A stretch of 24,091 nucleotides of DNA from Barthelona sp. PAP020 (lineage: Eukaryota; Metamonada: BaSk clade): the NCBI GenBank assembly GCA_040182905.1, contig JARQWU010000161.1:1-24091 (forward strand), read 5' to 3'. The notes beneath the pieces were generated by a model. The model saw nothing but the letters and a program-made list of their open reading frames with translations, was not told where the DNA came from and did not search any database. Positions 19,703 to 24,091 of the stretch are shown here, piece by piece. The position numbers were made by a program, and so were the translations under genes. Each line of letters starts with the position of its first letter. Positions within the stretch are counted from its first letter, which is position 1.

Positions 19703-19745
19703 AAAAATGAAATTCTATTATTTTTCCTTCATTTTTTTTCTTTGT
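19703..19745. promoter_or_regulatory. 43-base bidirectional promoter of UBL5 and ELP3
   Basis: Only 43 bases separate the two divergent ATGs. Each strand has a TCATT initiator-like motif: 19706-19710 on the minus strand just before UBL5, and 19729-19733 on the plus strand before the ELP3 ATG at 19746. The leaders are T-rich. If ELP3 started at the in-frame ATG at 19707, the spacer would shrink to 4 bases. Confidence 0.5.
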
Positions 19746-21365
19746 ATGGTTCCTGTCAATGAAAAATACAAAGCTGAATCAGCAATTGTATCAGCTGTTG
19801 TTCGAGAATACATGAAAAATAAGTCCATTGATAATTATCTTAATTTACGTTCTTCAATTTTGGAAAAATTGGGCATTGATTATATTCCCAAAACCAGTGA
19901 TATTATTGCTGCATTACCAAGTGAATATCGTGACAGTATTGGTCCACTTTTAAGAGTTAAACCAATTCGAACAGCATCTGGAGTGGCAGTTGTTGCTGTT
20001 ATGTGTAAACCTCACCGTTGTCCACATGTTGAAGAAACAGGGTTTCCTTGTTTATATTGTCCTGGTGGTCCCGATTCTGATTTTGAATATTCCAGTCAAA
20101 GTTATACAGGATTTGAACCCACATCAATGAGGGCTATTGCAGCCAGATATGATCCATATGTTCAAGCTAAACATAGACTGAAACAATTGGAAAAATTAGG
20201 GCATCCAATTGATAAAGTTGAATATGTGCTCATGGGTGGAACTTTTTTGTGTTTACCCAAAAAGTATCGAGATTGGTTTGTAATTAGAATGCATGATGCA
20301 CTTTCTGGGCATTCTAGTGCGACGGTTGAGGAAAGCATTAAGTTTTCTCAGTTCGGTCCACATAAATGTGTTGCTATTACAATGGAAACCAGACCAGATT
20401 ATTGTCATCCTGAACATTTGGATAATATGCTGTCGTATGGTGTCACTCGTTTGGAAATTGGTATGCAAAGTGTTTTTGATGATGTGATGCTGTTTGTTGG
20501 ACGAGGTCATGGTGTTGATGAAGTAAACAGAAGTCTTGAGTGGTCGAAACAAGCGGGATATAAGATCATTCTCCATATGATGCCCAATTTGCCAACTGTA
20601 CCCTTATTTCGTGAAAGGGCTTGCTTTAAACAGTTATTTTATAACCCTATGTTTCGTCCAGATGGCTTAAAATTGTACCCAACCTTGGTAATGCGAGGCA
20701 CAAAATTATATGACATGTGGGAAAAAGGAGAATTTAAGTCATTTGAGCCTGAGCAATTGGTTGATCTTTTGGCAGACATATTGTGTGATATGGCACCTTG
20801 GGCACGTGTGTACAGAGTTCAACGAGACATTCCACTTCCATTGGTAACATCAGGTGCTGAATTTGGTAATATGAGGCAACTAGCAATGGAAAGAGCTGAA
20901 GAAAAGAAGGGAAGAATTCTTGATATTCGAGCAAGAGAGGTAGGGATGTCAAAAATCCATCGTAAGATTCAACCTCATCAAGTTGAATTGGTTAGAAGAG
21001 ATTATGTGGGACAAAAAGGATGGGAAACCTTTCTTTCATATGAAGATCCAACAAATGACATTTTAATTGGAATGTTACGGTTGAGATATATTGAAGGTAA
21101 ACATTGGCGAGATGAATTCCAAGAACCAACAAGTATGATACGTGAGTTACATGTTTATGGTAGTGTTGTCTCTGTTCATTCAAAAGATTTTTCTTTGTGG
21201 CAACATAAAGGATATGGTCAATTATTGATCGAAGAAGCAGAAAAAATAGCAAGAGAAGAGCATGGAACAACAGAATTGTTTGTCATTTCTGGTGTGGGTA
21301 CTCGACAATATTATTCAAAGTATGGTTTCAAATTGAAAGGTCCTTATATGGCCAAAGATATTTAA
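19746..21365 (+). CDS. ELP3: ELP3, Elongator catalytic subunit (radical SAM/acetyltransferase)
   Basis: ELP3 starts formation of 5-carboxymethyl side chains on wobble uridine 34 of tRNAs, using acetyl-CoA and a radical SAM cluster. From the ATG at 19746 the protein is 539 residues. Visible are VKPIRTASGVAVVAVMCKPH, the cluster Cys motif C-x9-C-x2-C (Cys92, Cys102, Cys105), CPGGPDSDFEYSSQSYTG, METRPDYC, VYRVQRDIPLPLV and RRDYVGQKGWETFLSYEDP, then the GNAT domain HKGYGQLLIEEAEKIAREEH and ISGVGTRQYYSKYGF. The frame continues upstream with an ATG at 19707 adding 13 mostly hydrophobic residues (MKFYYFSFIFFLC); the T-rich run and a TCATT between the two ATGs make 19746 likelier. With TRM7 in the same window, two wobble-region tRNA modifiers are present. 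Confidence 0.97.
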   Translation: MVPVNEKYKAESAIVSAVVREYMKNKSIDNYLNLRSSILEKLGIDYIPKTSDIIAALPSEYRDSIGPLLRVKPIRTASGVAVVAVMCKPHRCPHVEETGFPCLYCPGGPDSDFEYSSQSYTGFEPTSMRAIAARYDPYVQAKHRLKQLEKLGHPIDKVEYVLMGGTFLCLPKKYRDWFVIRMHDALSGHSSATVEESIKFSQFGPHKCVAITMETRPDYCHPEHLDNMLSYGVTRLEIGMQSVFDDVMLFVGRGHGVDEVNRSLEWSKQAGYKIILHMMPNLPTVPLFRERACFKQLFYNPMFRPDGLKLYPTLVMRGTKLYDMWEKGEFKSFEPEQLVDLLADILCDMAPWARVYRVQRDIPLPLVTSGAEFGNMRQLAMERAEEKKGRILDIRAREVGMSKIHRKIQPHQVELVRRDYVGQKGWETFLSYEDPTNDILIGMLRLRYIEGKHWRDEFQEPTSMIRELHVYGSVVSVHSKDFSLWQHKGYGQLLIEEAEKIAREEHGTTELFVISGVGTRQYYSKYGFKLKGPYMAKDI

Positions 21366-21732
21366 TATTAAAATCATTTAGCAAAACCCTTTATTGTTCT
21401 CAATTTTTAGTCCTGTCATTGTTTATAAAAAAGAATTTTTTTTTTGTTGCGAATATTTGTTTTTTTTTGGAAGTCATTTATTAATTGCCAAATTATCATG
21501 TTAAGCAATGATAGAGACAATTATTAACCTTTTCTTATTGCAGATTGATATCATTTTTTGTAAACAAACTGACATTCTTTGAAATGAACGTGACAAATGA
21601 TAGCTCTTCTAGTAATAGTTTTTCAAGCTCGTTAAAGACAAAACAGCAAAAATTATGTGAAAACAACACAGTGTGTTCAAATTGAAAAAAAAAAATCCTG
21701 TTTTTATAAACTGAATGAGGTGTTTGAAAAAG
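21366..21732. other. Intergenic region between convergent genes
   Basis: This 367-base stretch lies between the ends of ELP3 and the USE1-like gene. It contains several A- and T-runs, which would suit 3' ends of both transcripts. A small serine-rich frame of 33 residues (21584-21685, plus strand, MNVTNDSSSSNSFSSS at its start) begins after a TATCATTTTTTG stretch. It has no recognisable likeness and may be chance. Confidence 0.45.
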
Positions 21733-22227
21733 TCAGAAAATCCACGTAATAAACCTTTTTACATGGTTAAATATGAAATTTCGAAAATACATAAAAATTC
21801 TAACCCTTGGCAACACTTTAACGGTTTTTTCAAGTGTTTCAGAATCTATAACAACTAATTTTTGCATAGGAAGTAAACGAATAATAATATATGTCACCAA
21901 AAATGTAATTATTGCAAAAATTATCAGATAAATATCATTGAACAATGATTTTCTTCCTTTTTTCTGCATTTCAGTAGTTTTTTGATCAGTTTTAGAGATT
22001 TTATTTGTGTTGGTATTCATTGTTTCTTTTACTTTATTGATTGTTGATTCTTCAACCAACAATTTTTCAAATATGGTTGTTGCAGTAATTTTCATCTCTT
22101 CAGATAATTTGGCAATTTCTTGAGCAATGTTATCTTCTTCAAAAGTGCTCATTATCCATTCACATGTGAAAAAAAATATTGTTGGATCAATCAAATATTT
22201 CTCTTCAATTGACATTTTGGTTGACAT
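21733..22227 (-). CDS. USE1-like SNARE (putative)
   Basis: USE1 is the Qc-type tail-anchored SNARE of Golgi-to-ER transport. The protein has a heptad-rich SNARE-like helix, IAKLSEEMKITATTIFEKLL through INKVKETMNTNTNKISKTDQ, and a membrane anchor DIYLIIFAIITFLVTYIII followed by RLLP. The order matches the USE1 C-terminus (AEEMLxLxxSLK, then an anchor followed by FIRIMP). After the anchor a further 43 or so residues follow, longer than usual, so Sec20 or another ER SNARE is possible. The start is uncertain: ATGs at 22227, 22215 and 22152 are in frame. The last is preceded by TCACA on the minus strand (plus 22165-22169) and gives MSTFEEDNIAQE. The open frame extends upstream without another ATG. 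Confidence 0.65.
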   Translation of the reverse strand: MSTKMSIEEKYLIDPTIFFFTCEWIMSTFEEDNIAQEIAKLSEEMKITATTIFEKLLVEESTINKVKETMNTNTNKISKTDQKTTEMQKKGRKSLFNDIYLIIFAIITFLVTYIIIRLLPMQKLVVIDSETLEKTVKVLPRVRIFMYFRNFIFNHVKRFITWIF

Positions 22228-22287
22228 CAGCCTGAAAATTGAACATTTTTTGTTCGATATTTGTATTTCTTTTTTTTTTCTTTTCAA
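22228..22287. promoter_or_regulatory. Short divergent promoter, USE1-like / fructokinase
   Basis: Sixty bases separate the outermost ATGs, or 135 if the SNARE starts at 22152. The plus-strand leader of the fructokinase is an almost pure T tract (about 22265-22284). No clear initiator consensus precedes its ATG. Confidence 0.35.
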
Positions 22288-23169
22288 ATGTTTGGAGCAA
22301 TTGAGGCCGGTGGGACAACATTTATTGCTGCTGTTGCAGAATATAATTTTGAAAAGCAAATCCTAAGTATTGTTGATCAAATTGAAGTTGAAACAACAGT
22401 GCCTGAAATGGTTTTTTCCGAAATTACTGTTTTTTTAAAGAAATATGAACCATTAGATGGTATTGGAATTGCAAGTTTTGGGCCTATTATTGTTGATCCT
22501 CATAATTTAAATTATGGCATGATTGTAAACACTCCCAAACCGAATTGGTCTAATTGTAATATTCTTGATTATCTTAAAGATTTTTCTTGCCCTAAAGTGG
22601 TGGAAACTGATGTCAATGCAGCAGCACTTAATGAAAGTCGATTGTTCGATGTAAAGAATGCTGTTTACATTACTGTTGGAACAGGTGTTGGTGCTGGTGT
22701 AGTTATTGAAGGCAAATGTGTTCATGGAATTTTTCATCCTGAAGCTGGTCATATGCTAGTTCCTCGAGCCCTTGGAGATACTTATGAAGGTTATTGTCCA
22801 TATCATAAAACATGTGTTGAAGGTATGGTTGCAAATAGATCACTTGCAGACAGACTCAATGTATTACATTCCGAGTTGCCAAATATATCTGATAACCATG
22901 AAGTTTGGGATTTTGTTGCACATTATCTTGCTTGCCTTTGTTCAAATCTTTCGCTTTCAGCCTGTCCAGAAATTATTGTTCTTGGTGGGGGGATTATGAA
23001 AAGAAAATCGTTAATTGGCAAGATACGTGATAAATTTGTCAAAAATCTTAATGGTTATTTCCCAGCTGCGGTTGCTAATGTCAATAAATACATTGTTCAA
23101 TCGATTCATGGAAATAATGCTGGTATTCATGCTGCTTTTCATCTTGTAATTCCTCAAAGCACAAATTAA
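22288..23169 (+). CDS. ROK-family fructokinase, bacterial type
   Basis: ROK kinases phosphorylate fructose or other hexoses with ATP in the cytosol. The 293-residue length fits bacterial fructokinases. Motifs are the phosphate loop MFGAIEAGGTTF at the N-terminus, the catalytic Asp108 in ETDVNAAALNE, TVGTGVGAGVV (129-139), the zinc-binding set His155 (HPEAGHM), Cys170, His173 and Cys176 (CPYHKTCVEG), and LGGGIM near the end. The CxxHxxCxEG form is that of the fructokinase branch. In EAGGTK the usual Lys is Thr. Frames upstream of 22288 code for a poly-Phe stretch from the T-tract, so the ATG at 22288 is the start. Eukaryotes normally use ribokinase-like fructokinases, so lateral origin is likely, but codon use is like that of its neighbours, so any transfer is old. 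Confidence 0.93.
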   Translation: MFGAIEAGGTTFIAAVAEYNFEKQILSIVDQIEVETTVPEMVFSEITVFLKKYEPLDGIGIASFGPIIVDPHNLNYGMIVNTPKPNWSNCNILDYLKDFSCPKVVETDVNAAALNESRLFDVKNAVYITVGTGVGAGVVIEGKCVHGIFHPEAGHMLVPRALGDTYEGYCPYHKTCVEGMVANRSLADRLNVLHSELPNISDNHEVWDFVAHYLACLCSNLSLSACPEIIVLGGGIMKRKSLIGKIRDKFVKNLNGYFPAAVANVNKYIVQSIHGNNAGIHAAFHLVIPQSTN

Positions 23170-23303
23170 CTAATTAGATGTCATGAAAAAACCAAATTTA
23201 CATAACAAATCCCATAAACAAATAAAGAGGCAAGTTTACAATTTTTTTTTTAAAATCAAAAATAGCTCACATCAAACAGTAGTAATCAAGTTTGTTGGGC
23301 ACC

Positions 23304-23948
23304 TTATTCTTCAGTTGATTCAGTTGATTCAGTTGAATCAGTCTTTGCTTCTTTCATATCATTTTCATTCAAAACAGATGGAATAGTGGAATAATATAAA
23401 TTTAAAATTCTGGAAAGTCCTTCAGGAGGACCATCATCTCTGGCAGATAAATTGACAGAATATTTAGCGGAGGAATCAGTCTTTCTTTCAGATTTTGAAG
23501 AAGATGTTGCATTTCCTTTGAATTTGTTGGATGCACCACTGGCAGCAGAAGAAGAAGTATAATAATATCTGTAACTGCTACCACTGCTGCTGTTGGAATT
23601 GGAGGATGAATCCGCTGTGGTATTGCTTTCACTTGTTGTAACTTCTGATGATGTAATTTCCATATTAAATGAAACTTCAACTTCTTTCACAGACAATTGG
23701 GGAATGTTAACCAAAGTAATGGTCGGGACTTCCAAAACAGTTTTTGCTTCAGTAGAATCACCTTTAACATTGGAAAATTCAAACTTAGTAGTGTCGTTAC
23801 CAATAGAACTGAGGAAATCAGTTGTAACCAAACACAAACTAGCTTGAGCTTCTGCAGCGGCGATTAAGGGAGCAGAAATGATATCTGCACTATATATTAG
23901 TGATGAAAACCATTATAGTTCATACATATCAAGATCAGAGAGACTCAT
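23304..23948 (-). CDS. DUF2589 family protein (spliced)
   Basis: A family of unknown function, known to me mainly from bacteria. Exon 1 is 23926-23948 (23 bases) and exon 2 is 23304-23889, joined across a 36-base intron into 202 residues. The N-terminus reads IISAPLIAAAEAQASL, the family's conserved start. The middle has TITLVNIPQLSVKEVEVSFN, matching the family's hydrophobic PxLxVxEVxVxF strand, then a Ser/Asn/Tyr-rich low-complexity linker. The C-terminus has KYSVNLSARDDGPPEGLSRI, its hallmark (Pro-Pro-Glu-Gly-Leu). A Thr/Ser/Glu tail with a triple near-repeat (DSTESTESTEE) ends it. Without splicing the frame would lack its conserved N-terminus. It is divergent from a second family member starting at 24001. 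Confidence 0.88.
23890..23925 (-). other. 36-base spliceosomal intron in the DUF2589 gene
   Basis: Read on the minus strand it begins GTATGA, contains TCACTAAT as a branch-point-like site, and ends ATATAG. Splicing joins GAT AT to T GCA, giving DIADIISAPL in frame; skipping removal meets a TAA at once (GAA CTA TAA). A second AG five bases downstream would shift the frame. Confidence 0.88.
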
Positions 23949-24000
23949 CAACACAAAAAAAAAACCAAAATATTAAATTTTCTTTTTTTTATCAAGTCAC
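23949..24000. promoter_or_regulatory. Divergent promoter of two DUF2589 genes
   Basis: Fifty-two bases separate the divergent ATGs. A TCACA (23997-24001) sits directly at the plus-strand ATG and matches the initiator consensus. The spacer is otherwise A- and T-runs. Shared control of the two genes is plausible. Confidence 0.45.
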
Positions 24001-24091
24001 AATGGCACCCATTGACGAAATTAAAGGATTACCAATCAATGAAATGATTAGTTCACCCTTAAATGCTTGTATTAAATCGCAAAAATTTATT
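24001..24091 (+). CDS. Second DUF2589 family protein (3' partial)
   Basis: Thirty codons are visible before the window ends, with no stop. The stretch LPINEMISSPLNACIKSQKF matches the start of the DUF2589 family (a hydrophobic residue, then (I/A)xxPLxAxxxAQ). It aligns with IISAPLIAAAEAQASL of the divergent neighbour, so the two are likely paralogues. No intron is seen in the visible part, unlike its partner, whose intron lies just before the same motif. Confidence 0.75.

Noticed and set aside
21584-21685. 33-residue serine-rich frame between convergent genes
   Set aside because: Too short and too low in complexity to call, with no likeness to a known protein.
5744-21732. Shared 14-mer AGGTGTTTGAAAAA near 5750 and near 21720
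   Set aside because: One shared 14-mer is expected by chance in an AT-rich window of this size, and the flanks do not match.
23140-23180. Possible intron at the 3' end of the fructokinase (GTAATT...AACTAATTAG)
   Set aside because: The unspliced frame already ends at the normal family length, and splicing adds nothing recognisable.

Overview
This is a compact, AT-rich nuclear segment of a eukaryotic microbe, almost certainly a flagellated protist. The sequence shows alpha-tubulin, a kinesin, an adenylate kinase 7-type protein with a C-terminal Dpy-30 motif, the tRNA-modifying enzymes TRM7 and ELP3, a UBL5/Hub1 ubiquitin-like protein and a USE1-like SNARE. All stop codons are standard. Genes are mostly intronless and closely packed, and a bacterial-type NADP glutamate dehydrogenase and a bacterial-type ROK fructokinase are present. 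Several starts carry a parabasalid-like initiator motif, TCA(C/T)(A/T), just upstream of ATG. Together this fits a metamonad (parabasalid or relative), but that is inference and not proof.

Layout. 1-449: 3' end of an unknown gene. 450-1620: the longest gene-free stretch, with small palindromes. 1621-4664 (+): glutamate dehydrogenase and alpha-tubulin, both with codon use typical of highly expressed genes. 4752-12971 (+): RAD51-family recombinase, TRM7 methyltransferase, kinesin, two unknown proteins, and a pseudokinase-WD40 fusion. 13030-16882 (-): adenylate kinase 7-like protein and a long coiled-coil protein. 16978-17361 (+): small membrane protein, possibly PIG-P-like. 17915-19348 (+): EME1-like protein. 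19430-19702 (-): a spliced UBL5/Hub1 gene too small and interrupted to show as one open frame, divergent from ELP3 (19746-21365, +) with 43 bases between the start codons. 21733-22227 (-): USE1-like SNARE, divergent from the ROK fructokinase (22288-23169, +). 23304-23948 (-) and 24001 onwards (+): a divergent pair of DUF2589 proteins, the first with a 36-base intron, the second cut by the window end.

The most unusual signals are the DUF2589 pair (a family of unknown function, known to me mainly from bacteria, here paired and carrying a spliceosomal intron), the two ultra-short introns with a shared ACTAA...ATAG 3' end, the spliced splicing-factor gene UBL5 sharing a tiny promoter with ELP3, and a pseudokinase fused to a WD40 propeller. 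The neighbours do not form one pathway. Flagellum/microtubule genes (tubulin, kinesin, AK7), recombination genes (RAD51-like, EME1-like) and tRNA wobble modification genes (TRM7, ELP3) recur, which may be coincidence.
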